From Paenibacillus sp. SC116 (GTDB lineage: Bacteria; Bacillota; Bacilli; Paenibacillales; Paenibacillaceae): a DNA stretch of 64,000 nt. The DNA lies in NCBI RefSeq assembly GCF_024733555.1, contig NZ_JANIOF010000001.1, positions 971,225 to 1,035,224 on the forward strand, written 5' to 3'. Made by a program: the position numbers and the translations under genes. Below are positions 1-9,240 of the stretch, one piece after another. The notes beneath the pieces are model-generated. The model made no database searches. It was not told the origin of the DNA and worked only from the letters and a program-made list of their open reading frames with translations. Every line of letters begins with the position of its first letter. The first letter of the stretch is position 1.

Positions 1-826
1 CTGTAATTATCATTTCCTTCAACTGTTCCAATGCTTGCGGCATGAGTACATAGTCCTGTTCTTTCGAAATGGACTCCGCAATTTGAATTAATTGATCAAC
101 CTGATAATCTGGGAAATCGATTTGAATGGGAAAGCGAGAAGGCAAACCTGAGTTTGTTTGCATAAACCAATCCATTTCATCGCGGTAACCAGCTAATATA
201 AGCACGAACTGATTTTTATGATCTTCCATCGCTTTTACAAGACAATCAATACACTCTTTGCCAAAATCTTTTTCCCCACCGCGAGCTAAACTATATGCTT
301 CATCAATAAACAATACGCCACCCATCGCCTTTTTAATTAAATCCCTTGTCTTTTGTGCGGAATGGCCTATATATTCCCCTACCAAGTCAGCTCGCTCGAC
401 CTCAAGCAGATGACCCTTGCTCAATATACCAAGCTTTTGGAACATCTTTGCCATTATACGCGCAACCGAAGTCTTACCTGTTCCTGGATTTCCTTTAAAA
501 AGCATGTGGTAGACATGGGACGGGCTTAGCAGCCCTGCTTCCTGCCGTCTTTGATTCATTTGAATTACAGCGTACAACTCGAATGCAATATCTTTAATAT
601 GCTGCAATCCGATCAGACGATCGAACTCCTGACGCACCTCGCCAAAAGCACTGTGTTGAGACTGAGTAAGCATTGCCGCTTCAGCAAGTTCTGTTGTTGC
701 AGGCGTCGACTCTGTTCGAGGTGCTGAAGTCTGCTCGTTCGGTCGCAGTACAATATTAATTTGGCGTGAAGGACGCGACTTAGCCATCGCCATCTGAGAC
801 GCTGAAGATACGTTACGCATCTGCAC
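1..826 (-). CDS. spoVK: Stage V sporulation protein K, AAA+ ATPase (3' end cut off by window)
   Basis: Translation of the minus strand gives an AAA+ ATPase with Walker A GNPGTGKTS, Walker B VLFIDEAYSLARGG and a following GYRDEM segment, the pattern of SpoVK/CbxX-type ATPases. In Bacillus subtilis spoVK lies close to miaA-hfq and is needed for spore maturation, so the position here fits. I chose GTG at 826 because GAGGTG lies six bases upstream; ATG at 820 is the alternative with a 12-base gap. About the first 60 residues are a Ser/Thr/Arg-rich extension before the ATPase core. The C-terminal end lies outside the window. Confidence 0.9.
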   Translation of the reverse strand, partial: MQMRNVSSASQMAMAKSRPSRQINIVLRPNEQTSAPRTESTPATTELAEAAMLTQSQHSAFGEVRQEFDRLIGLQHIKDIAFELYAVIQMNQRRQEAGLLSPSHVYHMLFKGNPGTGKTSVARIMAKMFQKLGILSKGHLLEVERADLVGEYIGHSAQKTRDLIKKAMGGVLFIDEAYSLARGGEKDFGKECIDCLVKAMEDHKNQFVLILAGYRDEMDWFMQTNSGLPSRFPIQIDFPDYQVDQLIQIAESISKEQDYVLMPQALEQLKEMIIT

Positions 827-872
827 CCTATTCACCTCATTGTTATATGTTCAATTCGGGATCGACCACCAT

Positions 873-886
873 TTGTATGTATACAA
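873..886. promoter_or_regulatory. Palindrome upstream of spoVK
   Basis: TTGTA, four bases, then TACAA form a 14-base inverted repeat between spoVK and the next gene upstream on the same strand. It could be a regulator site or chance. No matching sigma factor pair could be fixed around it. Confidence 0.2.
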
Positions 887-935
887 GCGGTCACGTACTC
901 AGCTTATTCGGCTAGACATGTCCATATGTTTATCA

Positions 936-1568
936 CTACAGCCACAACCTGTCCCATTTCCATTTCGTATAAGCTAGACTTTCTCGCAAAGGGTGCCATA
1001 TCGGTGATAACACCTTACTTTGAACCGTTTCCACTTCTATTGCAGCATACTGCAGCGACTCTGCTATTTCACGCGCTCTCGTTCCATGAAAATCATGAGT
1101 AATAATCGTGATACTATCCCACTGGTTATTCGAAAGGATTGTCTTGGAATATAATAAATTTTCTAAAGTGCTGGTGGACTGGTCCTCTTCTAACACACGT
1201 TCTTCAGGTATCCCTTGTTCGACCAAATATCGCTTACTACCTTCTGCCTCAGAATACATATCTTGCGATCCGCCTTTCCCGCCTGTAACGAGAATATATT
1301 CGAATCGCCCCTCTTGATACAATTTTACAGCTAAATCCAGTCTTTCTCTTAGCCCAGGGCTAGGGTTGGCTCCCCACATAGACGCACCAAGGACGATACC
1401 TACATCCGTTTTCTCGCCTGTCGACTCTCCACCTGCTTGCGCAATTTTATATTGCGTATACCCAAACCATACACAACCTACTAGTAAAAAAGTTGCGAGT
1501 AGAATCATCATTCGTTTAAACGTTTTTCTCCACAGATTTGGCCGATTACTCGAGTGTCTTGATTTCAT
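936..1568 (-). CDS. YdcF/SanA-like DUF218 membrane-anchored protein
   Basis: A 210-residue protein with a basic N-terminus, one membrane segment at about residues 20-38, then an outside-facing DUF218 domain. Visible motifs are VLGASMWGANPSPGLRERL, VTGGKGG and STLENLLYS, which match the YdcF/SanA family. Members are linked to cell-envelope barrier function but the reaction is unknown. The reading frame extends upstream to 1691, but the ATG at 1568 has AGGAGG seven bases before it and gives a normal family length, so I use it. It lies downstream of the penicillin-binding protein gene on the same strand with only about 140 bases between them, possibly sharing a transcript. Confidence 0.8.
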   Translation of the reverse strand: MKSRHSSNRPNLWRKTFKRMMILLATFLLVGCVWFGYTQYKIAQAGGESTGEKTDVGIVLGASMWGANPSPGLRERLDLAVKLYQEGRFEYILVTGGKGGSQDMYSEAEGSKRYLVEQGIPEERVLEEDQSTSTLENLLYSKTILSNNQWDSITIITHDFHGTRAREIAESLQYAAIEVETVQSKVLSPIWHPLRESLAYTKWKWDRLWL

Positions 1569-1705
1569 CTTACGTCCTCCTGTTAGATCATCAGTTAAAG
1601 GTGTAGACAAAAAAGAGACACGCAGTCTTTCACTTATGCGTGCCTCTGTAAGCTTACTCATTTCAATTATTGTACTTTCAATAACATGCAAGGAAGTAGT
1701 TGCTG

Positions 1706-4405
1706 TTAAGCAACGAATCGTTGATTCATTCTATTCATCCCTGTTGTACCGGGAATAGATTGATTTCCTTCAGCAGGCGGTTGTTCCGGAATGATTTGCC
1801 CATCGGTAGCATTAGTACTTGGTGTTCCTTCGCCTTCTATAGGGTCAGTAACCTCACTGGAGCCACCGTTTGAACTACCATTTCCATTTCCGTTTCCATT
1901 ATTGCCTTGGCCATTTCCATTGTTGCCGTCGTTATGACCATTGCCGTTCCCATTTCCATTGTTCTGTCCGTTGTTATTTCCACTATTGTTGCCATTGTTA
2001 TTGCCATTGCCTTCGCCTGTTCCGGGTTCTTCACCTTCTCCACCAGTACCTGGCTGCTCTGGAACGATTGGCACTGTTGGATCAACAGGCGGCTGTTCTG
2101 GATCAACAGGTGGTACTACAGGCTGCTCTTCTGCCTCAATCGTGACAGATACTTCGCCGGACTTAGCCTCACCTTCAATGCTGCCTGAAGTGGCCACTAC
2201 GTAGTACGTGTACGATTCACCAGGGAACACACCGATATCCTCTACACTGGTTAACTTAAGATCACCAAGCAACTTCACAAATTGCTGCTCTTTACTGGAC
2301 TTGCGATACAATTGATAAACAACATCGTTTCCTGGGATTGCGCTCCAATTTAACGATACCGTCTTTGTATTTTCCGAGTAAGAAGCAGTTAGGCCAGATA
2401 CAGTCGTTGGCTGCTTAGGTGGTTCTGGACGCTTCACATTGTCAGGTCTATGGAAAGAACCTGATTCTGTTCCTTTAAGCGCCTTGCTCATTACTTCTGA
2501 ATATAGTTTAGCAGGTTGAGAAGAACTTCCTCTCAGCACATGATCACGGTCTGTACGGTCATAACCCATCCATACTGATGCTGTCCACTGAGGGGTATAG
2601 CCAACGAACCAGTAGTCACGAGCACCTGGTCCATCATAGCCTGGAATACCATGCTGAGCAGACCCTGTCTTACCAGCTACAGGTCGATCCATTTGCGCTG
2701 CTGTACCTGTACCACTGTTCACAACTTCCTGCATCATTTGTGTCATATAGTAAGATGTTTGTTCACTCATTACCTGTTCGGATTGAACCTTAAGCTTATA
2801 AACATCTTTACCTTTGCTATCCTTAACGAGCTTAATTGTATAGGCATCATAGTATTTACCGCCATTTGCAAACGCGTTGTATGCCCGCGCCATTTCAAGC
2901 GGGGATGTACCATGCGTCATTCCACCTAACGTCAAGGCCAAAGAATAATCATCTTTATGCAAATCAATACCTAGTTTTTGAGCGAACTCAAAGCCTTGCT
3001 TTAGGCCGATTTCATTCAACAACCAGACAGAAGGCAAGTTCGTTGAACGCTTCACCGCTGTCGTCATATCAATTGCACCAACATATTTGTTGCGACCGAG
3101 GTCAGTTGGGCAATAGTTGCCGAAGCATTGTTTGTCATCACGCAATATTGACCAAGGATACCAGTCCCCTGTATCAACAGCAGGGCCATATGTCGCAATT
3201 GGCTTCATCGTCGAACCTGGTTGACGTTTATCCGTAACACGGTTGCGACCTTTCTTCTCGTAATCACGACCACCCATCATCGCCATAATAGCACCATTGG
3301 AATGATCCGTAATAATCATAGAAGCTTGCGATTGAATTTCATCCTTACTCTTTTCAAAGTTGCTATCATCATTGAATTCATCATACATGACTTGCTGTGC
3401 ATGAGCGTCCATCGTTGTGTAAATCGTATAGCCACCGCGATACAATTGATCCTCTGTAAGACCAGTCACCGTTTCCGCTTCTTGAACCATGTAATCAAGA
3501 TAAGATTGGTACGCCGGATTCGTCTTGGATTTCTCTTGATTTTGCTTACCCACACTCGGATCATAATCAACTGCCGCAGCTTCCTTCATCTGTTCGTCCG
3601 TGATGTAGTTCTCATCTCGCATCAATTTCAAGACGACTTGTCTGCGCTGTTTCGATTGCTCCGGCTTCGAAATTGGATTGTAATGGGATGGCGCCTTAGG
3701 TATTGCCGCTAAGGTAGCAATTTCCCATAGCTTGAGATCATCTAGATTATCTTTACCAAAGTACGTCTTGGCCGCTGACTTGACACCATATGCACCTTTA
3801 CCGAAGTAAATTCGGTTCAAATACATCGTCAAAATTTCTTCCTTCGTGTAATGATTCTCCAAAGATACTGCTATCGATACTTCCGTTGCTTTACGGAAGA
3901 ACGTTTTGTCACTTGTTAAGAACATATTTTTAGCGAGCTGCTGAGTTATCGTACTACCACCCTCAACGAGACTGCCTGCCATAACATCTCGAACCATCGC
4001 ACGACCGATCGACCACAAATCCACACCTTGGTGATTCATAAATCGCTTATCTTCCGTTGCAATAAAAGCTTGGGCCAGCAGGTCAGGAATATCCTTGCTC
4101 TCCACTACTTCACGGTTACTTACCTGATGGCCTAACTTAGCAATCTGTTTCCCGTTACGGTCTAATACAACAGAAGCTTCTGCCATTTTAAACAAGTCAG
4201 CTTCTTTATATTCTTTCATTAGCCGTTCACCATTTAACATGATAAACAAATATCCACCAACCGCACAAAAGATCGCGAAAGCAGTCGTGAAGAAGAACAA
4301 CCACCACGTTTTCTTCCACGTCCACGATTTCTTTTTGCTAGCTGTCGGTTTTGGCTTTCTCGGTGATTGCGTTCGAGATAGCTTATCTTTATCTTGATTT
4401 GCCAT
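1706..4405 (-). CDS. ponA: Class A penicillin-binding protein 1A (glycosyltransferase/transpeptidase)
   Basis: An 899-residue bifunctional peptidoglycan synthase. A basic cytoplasmic N-terminus is followed by one membrane helix (about 34-57), a GT51 glycosyltransferase domain with catalytic Glu118 in ATEDKRF and the EGGSTITQQ motif, and a transpeptidase domain with S398-T-M-K, S454-T-N and K579-T-G motifs. A fibronectin type III-like domain covers about 665-750. The last 150 residues are Pro/Glu-rich, then almost only Asn and Gly (799-848). The ATG at 4405 has GGGGAG nine bases upstream. It polymerises lipid II and crosslinks stem peptides outside the membrane. The symbol follows the Bacillus PBP1 naming. 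The FN3 domain and Asn/Gly tail resemble those of Bacillus PBP1, and the tail may be flexible or bind the wall. Confidence 0.95.
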   Translation of the reverse strand: MANQDKDKLSRTQSPRKPKPTASKKKSWTWKKTWWLFFFTTAFAIFCAVGGYLFIMLNGERLMKEYKEADLFKMAEASVVLDRNGKQIAKLGHQVSNREVVESKDIPDLLAQAFIATEDKRFMNHQGVDLWSIGRAMVRDVMAGSLVEGGSTITQQLAKNMFLTSDKTFFRKATEVSIAVSLENHYTKEEILTMYLNRIYFGKGAYGVKSAAKTYFGKDNLDDLKLWEIATLAAIPKAPSHYNPISKPEQSKQRRQVVLKLMRDENYITDEQMKEAAAVDYDPSVGKQNQEKSKTNPAYQSYLDYMVQEAETVTGLTEDQLYRGGYTIYTTMDAHAQQVMYDEFNDDSNFEKSKDEIQSQASMIITDHSNGAIMAMMGGRDYEKKGRNRVTDKRQPGSTMKPIATYGPAVDTGDWYPWSILRDDKQCFGNYCPTDLGRNKYVGAIDMTTAVKRSTNLPSVWLLNEIGLKQGFEFAQKLGIDLHKDDYSLALTLGGMTHGTSPLEMARAYNAFANGGKYYDAYTIKLVKDSKGKDVYKLKVQSEQVMSEQTSYYMTQMMQEVVNSGTGTAAQMDRPVAGKTGSAQHGIPGYDGPGARDYWFVGYTPQWTASVWMGYDRTDRDHVLRGSSSQPAKLYSEVMSKALKGTESGSFHRPDNVKRPEPPKQPTTVSGLTASYSENTKTVSLNWSAIPGNDVVYQLYRKSSKEQQFVKLLGDLKLTSVEDIGVFPGESYTYYVVATSGSIEGEAKSGEVSVTIEAEEQPVVPPVDPEQPPVDPTVPIVPEQPGTGGEGEEPGTGEGNGNNNGNNSGNNNGQNNGNGNGNGHNDGNNGNGQGNNGNGNGNGSSNGGSSEVTDPIEGEGTPSTNATDGQIIPEQPPAEGNQSIPGTTGMNRMNQRFVA
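1862..2011 (-). repeat. Asn/Gly codon repeat in the PBP1A tail
   Basis: About 150 bases made almost only of AAT/AAC and GGN codons, encoding residues 799-848 of the penicillin-binding protein as irregular NG, NNG and NGN units. The low complexity also produces open shadow frames on the other strand. Such stretches tend to vary in length between strains; that is an inference here. Confidence 0.8.
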
Positions 4406-4659
4406 TTCTTCCGACTCCCCTTACATCATTCTTGCGTCTCCAGCATATAGCAGCTCTGAAGCGCAACTTTATGTCTTTACCCTAGCAATGATTGTCTAGA
4501 AACATCTTGCACAACGGACAACGATTGGACGACAGACGAATAAAAGTTCCCTTCAATGAAACATGATACACGAAAATAAATATACTGTATAATCACGTAC
4601 AAATGAAAAGTGCTGCTTTATCGTTCACCCACAGTCCATGCGCCCACATTCGCCCCAGT

Positions 4660-4691
4660 AATGAAAAGAACAACCCGTTGGGGTTGTTCTT
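4660..4691 (-). terminator. Rho-independent terminator after hfq
   Basis: A perfect 11-base stem (4666-4676 with 4681-4691) and GTTG/CAAC loop, followed on the minus strand by TTTTCATT. It lies 80 bases past the hfq stop and closes the mutS-mutL-miaA-hfq operon before the penicillin-binding protein gene. The remaining 4406-4659 interval shows no gene; it should hold the penicillin-binding protein promoter, which I could not fix. Confidence 0.85.
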
Positions 4692-4770
4692 AAGCACCAC
4701 TATACATTTGACGTACTGTGCCTTTAAAAAGTTTCATTCCAAATGCTAGATCCATTTACTGTAAACAACA

Positions 4771-5010
4771 TTAGTTGTCATTTTGTTGATCTTGCATTAG
4801 GGATACGTTACGCAGCGGCGTAAATGTTGAGATCGCATGCTTGTATACCATCTGCTGGCGACCGTCACTGTCAATAACGATTGTAAAGTTGTCAAATGCA
4901 CGGATTACACCGCGAATTTGGAACCCGTTCGTTAAATAAACCGTTACAGGTATGCTTTCTTTACGAAGTTGATTTAGGAATGTATCTTGGATATTGATGG
5001 ATTTGTTCAT
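4771..5010 (-). CDS. hfq: RNA-binding protein Hfq
   Basis: A 79-residue Sm-like protein. The Sm1 region carries [19 protein letters not shown] and the Sm2 region the YKHAIST signature (Gram-negative Hfq has the equivalent Y/F-KHAIST). It forms hexameric rings that bind A- and U-rich RNA. The frame is open further upstream, but ATG at 5010 has a GGGGG Shine-Dalgarno about eight bases before it and gives the usual length of Firmicute Hfq. It follows miaA by 52 bases, the conserved miaA-hfq order. Confidence 0.95.
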   Translation of the reverse strand: MNKSINIQDTFLNQLRKESIPVTVYLTNGFQIRGVIRAFDNFTIVIDSDGRQQMVYKHAISTFTPLRNVSLMQDQQNDN

Positions 5011-5062
5011 CGTCCGTACCCCCATATCATGAGATTGATTGTGTTGAAATATATTCAACCTG

Positions 5063-6016
5063 TTATCGAAACTTTCCTGCTAACAAACTGCAAATTTGTA
5101 AGAAATGTTCTTCTGCTTTATTTCCATCTGTCACATCTACCCAATGAATATCTTTCATACGGCGGAACCATGACAATTGGCGTTTAGCGAAGTGGCGCGT
5201 GTCTCTCTTTAACAATTCAACTGCCAATTCGTAGGATCGTTCACCAGCTAAATACGAGGCTATTTCTTTGTAGCCTAAGCCTTGCATAGCAACAAGTGAA
5301 CGCTCATAGCCCGCATCCAGCAAACTTTCTACTTCTTGGACCAGTCCTTGTTCCAGCATTTCATCAACACGGGCCTCTATACGTTTATATAGCAGTGCCC
5401 TATCCATTGTCAAACCTATTATACATAATTCATAAGGAGAAACACGTTGCTGCCCCTCCAATTGCTCGGACATTGTGCGCCCAGTCATGTGAAATACTTC
5501 CAAAGATCTTATCACTCTTCGCGTATCGTTTGGGTGCAGACGCGCAGCAGAAGAAGGATCAATTGCTGCTAAACGGTCATGCAGTGCTTGTGCGCCAACC
5601 TGTTCGGCATACGCCGCCATTTCTGTCCGAAACGACTCATCTCCGCCACTTTCCGAAAATTCAAAGCCATACGCGACAGATTCGACATACAATCCAGTTC
5701 CACCAACGATAAACGGAAGCTTATTTCGTGATGAAATATCTTCGATCAAAGAAGTGCATCGTGTTTGGAATTCAGCAACAGAGAAGGAGTCATCAGGATT
5801 GTGAATATCCATCATATGATGTGGAATTCCTTCACGATCTTTCACTGCCAGTTTCGCCGTTCCGATGTCCATCCCTCGATATACCTGCATGCTGTCTCCA
5901 GATATAATCTCTGCATCAAACTTCTTTGCGATATCCAAGCTCAATCGTGTTTTACCAACAGCTGTTGGCCCGACCAATACAAGGAGAGGTGTTCGAGTAT
6001 TACTTGTCGTTGTCAA
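5063..6016 (-). CDS. miaA: tRNA dimethylallyltransferase MiaA
   Basis: A roughly 317-residue enzyme that adds a dimethylallyl group to A37 of tRNAs reading UNN codons. The P-loop [11 protein letters not shown] is near the N-terminus, followed by [30 protein letters not shown] and the C-terminal RQLSWFRR motif, all typical of MiaA. Two TTG codons compete as start. TTG 6016 lies nine bases from GGAG and TTG 6022 only three, so I prefer 6016. The start overlaps the end of the preceding methyltransferase gene by 17 bases, suggesting coupled translation. Part of the mutS-to-hfq operon. Confidence 0.95.
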   Translation of the reverse strand: MTTTSNTRTPLLVLVGPTAVGKTRLSLDIAKKFDAEIISGDSMQVYRGMDIGTAKLAVKDREGIPHHMMDIHNPDDSFSVAEFQTRCTSLIEDISSRNKLPFIVGGTGLYVESVAYGFEFSESGGDESFRTEMAAYAEQVGAQALHDRLAAIDPSSAARLHPNDTRRVIRSLEVFHMTGRTMSEQLEGQQRVSPYELCIIGLTMDRALLYKRIEARVDEMLEQGLVQEVESLLDAGYERSLVAMQGLGYKEIASYLAGERSYELAVELLKRDTRHFAKRQLSWFRRMKDIHWVDVTDGNKAEEHFLQICSLLAGKFR

Positions 6017-6785
6017 TTGCAATCACTCCATACGCTAGTTTAGAGCCCGTTTGTACCGTTTCTTCGAACCCGAGTCGCTTGAATTCTCCGCTATACTTTA
6101 ACTCTTTCAAGACAATAGAGCGGCGAGCTACTCGTTTCGCCTCTTCGATAACGTCCTCCTGAAGAGCCTCGTGATTCGCTACATTTCGTAGCGGATCAAT
6201 AGCTGCCGAAGTACGAACAGGTTTCCGGAACATCGGATCAAAGTATACGACGTCCACTGAACGATCAGGTAGGGACTTAAGTAAGTCCAAGTGATTGCTA
6301 TGAATCATTTCAATACGACGCATCGCTTCGTTGACTACTTCCAACTCCGTCGTATAAGTTTGCAAACCCTCTCTCACAAGTGCATACATGGCCAACTCAC
6401 TCTCACAAGCGATTACTCGGCCCGAAGCACCTGCTGCGACTGCAAATACAAGCGCGTCTGAGCCTAGCCCAGCCGTACAATCAAGAATGGTATCACCTGC
6501 TTGTACCTTCGCCGCTCGAATCATGACATCCTCTATCCCACTAAGATGTCGCTTAATTCGTAAATACGCCATGCTCGGATGATAGAATAAATCTGTTTTG
6601 CCAACCTGTGTGAAACGCACTTCATCATCGGTAAGGACAATGAATTGATCATCGCCAAGCCTCTTCATCATGCGAGGCAAAGACTGTTTTCTGCGTTCGA
6701 CAAATGGGACTTCAATATGCTTCGCCAACTGCCGTGCCCGTTCTATCAAGGCATCCGAAGTCATATCCCCTGTCGTAATAATCAT
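6000..6785 (-). CDS. RsmJ-like class I SAM-dependent methyltransferase
   Basis: A 261-residue protein with a Rossmann methyltransferase core. Motif I is LDCTAGLGSDALVFA, the acidic motif II is VIACESE, and motif IV is VYFDPMFRK. The DPMF motif and the arrangement around it resemble the RsmJ (YhiQ, PF04445) family, which methylates G1516 of 16S rRNA in Escherichia coli. Target assignment here is an inference. The ATG at 6785 has AGGAGG five bases upstream; the open frame upstream of it runs into mutL and is not used. It sits between mutL and miaA, an operon position shared with housekeeping genes. Confidence 0.8.
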   Translation of the reverse strand: MIITTGDMTSDALIERARQLAKHIEVPFVERRKQSLPRMMKRLGDDQFIVLTDDEVRFTQVGKTDLFYHPSMAYLRIKRHLSGIEDVMIRAAKVQAGDTILDCTAGLGSDALVFAVAAGASGRVIACESELAMYALVREGLQTYTTELEVVNEAMRRIEMIHSNHLDLLKSLPDRSVDVVYFDPMFRKPVRTSAAIDPLRNVANHEALQEDVIEEAKRVARRSIVLKELKYSGEFKRLGFEETVQTGSKLAYGVIAIDNDK

Positions 6786-6864
6786 AGGTTCCTCCTCATT
6801 ATAAACGGTTTTGAAACATAAACACAAATGATCATGCTGTTTGAAGAACCTAACTTCAACGTTA

Positions 6865-9129
6865 TTACATAATTCGCTTGAACATTTTTTCCAAATCCGT
6901 AGTTGTAAATTTAACAATTATTGGTCGTCCGTGTGGACATGTATATGGTTGTATACATGCGCCAAGTTGGGCTAACAGGGCATTTACTTCAAGCTCTGTA
7001 ATACGCTGATTAGCCTTAATCGAAGCTTTACAAGAACACATGATAGCTGCAGCTTCACGAATTTTCCCAATGTCAATAGCCTTCTCTTCAAGTACCCAAT
7101 CGATCATTTCTTGAATAATAGCTTCCTCTTCCCCTTGCGGGAACCAGTAAGGGTGCGAACGCACTAAGAAGGTTTGTTGGCCGAAGGGCTCAAGGCCTAT
7201 TCCGACTTGTTCTAACATGGGCATTCTTTCGAGAATCCGTTTGGCCTCATTCGGCGTAAACTCAATCGTTAAGGGAATTAACAATTCTTGTGATGCATCC
7301 TCCGGCTTCGCGAATTTCTCACGGAAACGCTCATAGTTCACACGTTCATGAGCAGCATGCTGATCAATAATATATAAACCCTCTTCATTACTGCATAATA
7401 AATACGTACCGTGTACTTGTCCAATATATTGAAGCGCCGGGACTGCTGGCAAAGACACCTCATCAGCCGGTAGTTGTGAGATGGCCTGATTCCAGCTAGC
7501 AGTCTGCGTACTAGGCTTACGATAAGCCTCTTTCGAACCTAGCGATGTTCCATCCCGATTAGACAGCTTATTTGAAGGATGAGCGGCGTTTCGCTTATAC
7601 TCCGAACTGTCCCGTGACTCTCGCCACGTTTCGGACGAAGACGGTATATGCGAGCCGTTCGCTGCTGATCGCGAGCGCTGCTCATCATAATAGGACTTAT
7701 TCACACCCAGATGCGCAGATGCTCCCTCATTCGCACTACCTGTATGACTCTTCGTGCCATTTTCCCTATCTCTTTTAGCCGCCTGCTGCAAATGTTCTTC
7801 GGCAGCTCTTGCACTTGCAGTATCGGGCAGTGTTCCTGTATATGATGCGTTTTTTAAAGCTTCAGGATGTGCAGCTTCATGGAAACTCCGCCGTATTTCC
7901 TGCATGCTACCCTGCTCATTGGCCGCAACAGGTTCACTACCCATTTGAGCATCAGCCACCAGTGATGCTTGCTGGGTCCCTTGCACTTGCATCTTCACCG
8001 TCGGCTCTGGCGGAGTAGACAAAGCTCCCATGCCTATCTGAGACTCATTGCCGTTCACATTCGAAGCAGTCCAATCCAAGCTAACTTGCTCAACCATCGT
8101 GCGAACTTTTGCCTTTGGAGGTGCTGCTAAAGGTATCAAGGGCTGTCCAAGCAACTGATCACGAATCTCTTGTTCAACGAATTGGACGAGCTCTGCTTCC
8201 TTACTGAAACGAACTTCCATTTTCGAAGGGTGAACATTGACATCAACCAATGTAGGATGCATCGCCACCTGCATCACGAGCAACGGGTAGCGATTAATGG
8301 GTAGCAAGGTGTGATAAGCACGAAGAACAGCCTGATTTAATGGAAAACTGCGTACATAGCGACCATTAACAAACCAAGACATTGCATTCCGATTAGATCT
8401 AGTAAGCTCAGGTTTACCTACATAACCCTCAAGTCGATAATCCAAATGTTCGGCTTCAATGCGAACCATTTGCTTAGCGGTATGCACCCCATAGATCGCG
8501 GCAATCACTTGCAGCAAGTCACCGTTCCCAACCGTCTGTAATAGCGAATTTCCATTATGTTTTAATGTAAATCCGATATTTGGATATGCAAGCGCCATTC
8601 GATACAAATAATCAGAAATATGACCAAGCTCAGTCTGGATCGATTTCATATATTTCAATCGTGCAGGGGTATTGTAGAACAGCTCTCGAATCGTAAACAC
8701 GGTTCCTTGCATCGATTGCATATCCTCATTTACAATGCGCTGGCCGCCCTCAATCACGAAGCGTCGACCCAAGCCCGTCGTTTCAGACGACGTGACAACT
8801 TCCACTTTGGACACTGCCGCGATACTTGGCAATGCTTCTCCACGGAAGCCAAGACTGCGGATTGCAAACAGGTCCCGATTCGTACGGATTTTACTGGTTG
8901 CATGGCGCTCAAACGCCGTCTCCACATCTTCCGCTTGAATACCTGAGCCGTTATCCTTTACTTGAATAAGTTGAAGTCCGCCTTCCTCGACATTTACATC
9001 GATATGTTTTGCGCCAGCATCAATTGCATTTTCAACGAGCTCTTTGACAACGGATGCCGGACGCTCAACAACTTCCCCAGCTGCAATTTGGTTGGCCAAT
9101 TGCTCGTCCATCACTTGGATAATACCCAT
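6865..9129 (-). CDS. mutL: DNA mismatch repair endonuclease MutL
   Basis: A 754-residue MutL. The N-terminal GHKL ATPase has ELVENAIDAGA, DNGSGI and LGFRGEALPSI. The C-terminal endonuclease carries the metal-site motif DQHAAHERVNYE from residue 589, SCKASIKA, and CPHGRP near the end, so it should be a nicking type. QELLIP at 614-619 resembles the beta-clamp binding motif of Bacillus MutL. The linker (about 340-570) is Ser/Ala/Glu-rich, probably disordered, and makes the protein some 120 residues longer than Bacillus subtilis MutL. The ATG at 9129 has GGGGAGG eight bases upstream. Directly follows mutS. Confidence 0.97.
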   Translation of the reverse strand: MGIIQVMDEQLANQIAAGEVVERPASVVKELVENAIDAGAKHIDVNVEEGGLQLIQVKDNGSGIQAEDVETAFERHATSKIRTNRDLFAIRSLGFRGEALPSIAAVSKVEVVTSSETTGLGRRFVIEGGQRIVNEDMQSMQGTVFTIRELFYNTPARLKYMKSIQTELGHISDYLYRMALAYPNIGFTLKHNGNSLLQTVGNGDLLQVIAAIYGVHTAKQMVRIEAEHLDYRLEGYVGKPELTRSNRNAMSWFVNGRYVRSFPLNQAVLRAYHTLLPINRYPLLVMQVAMHPTLVDVNVHPSKMEVRFSKEAELVQFVEQEIRDQLLGQPLIPLAAPPKAKVRTMVEQVSLDWTASNVNGNESQIGMGALSTPPEPTVKMQVQGTQQASLVADAQMGSEPVAANEQGSMQEIRRSFHEAAHPEALKNASYTGTLPDTASARAAEEHLQQAAKRDRENGTKSHTGSANEGASAHLGVNKSYYDEQRSRSAANGSHIPSSSETWRESRDSSEYKRNAAHPSNKLSNRDGTSLGSKEAYRKPSTQTASWNQAISQLPADEVSLPAVPALQYIGQVHGTYLLCSNEEGLYIIDQHAAHERVNYERFREKFAKPEDASQELLIPLTIEFTPNEAKRILERMPMLEQVGIGLEPFGQQTFLVRSHPYWFPQGEEEAIIQEMIDWVLEEKAIDIGKIREAAAIMCSCKASIKANQRITELEVNALLAQLGACIQPYTCPHGRPIIVKFTTTDLEKMFKRIM

Positions 9130-9240
9130 ATTTGTTCCCTCCCCGCAGTCTTATACTTTCATTACTCATATAACTAGCTACATATAACTACAAAGCACAT
9201 CATCAGCATAAATGTACACATCATGCATTCGCGCTATTTA

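Noticed and set aside
1862-2011. Possible CRISPR-like repeat array
   Set aside because: Units are irregular codon repeats inside a coding frame with no spacers or fixed repeat length.
1870-2204. Several open frames opposite the PBP1A tail
   Set aside because: They arise from the low-complexity Asn/Gly codons of the real gene, give His/Cys- or Pro-rich nonsense and lack ribosome sites.
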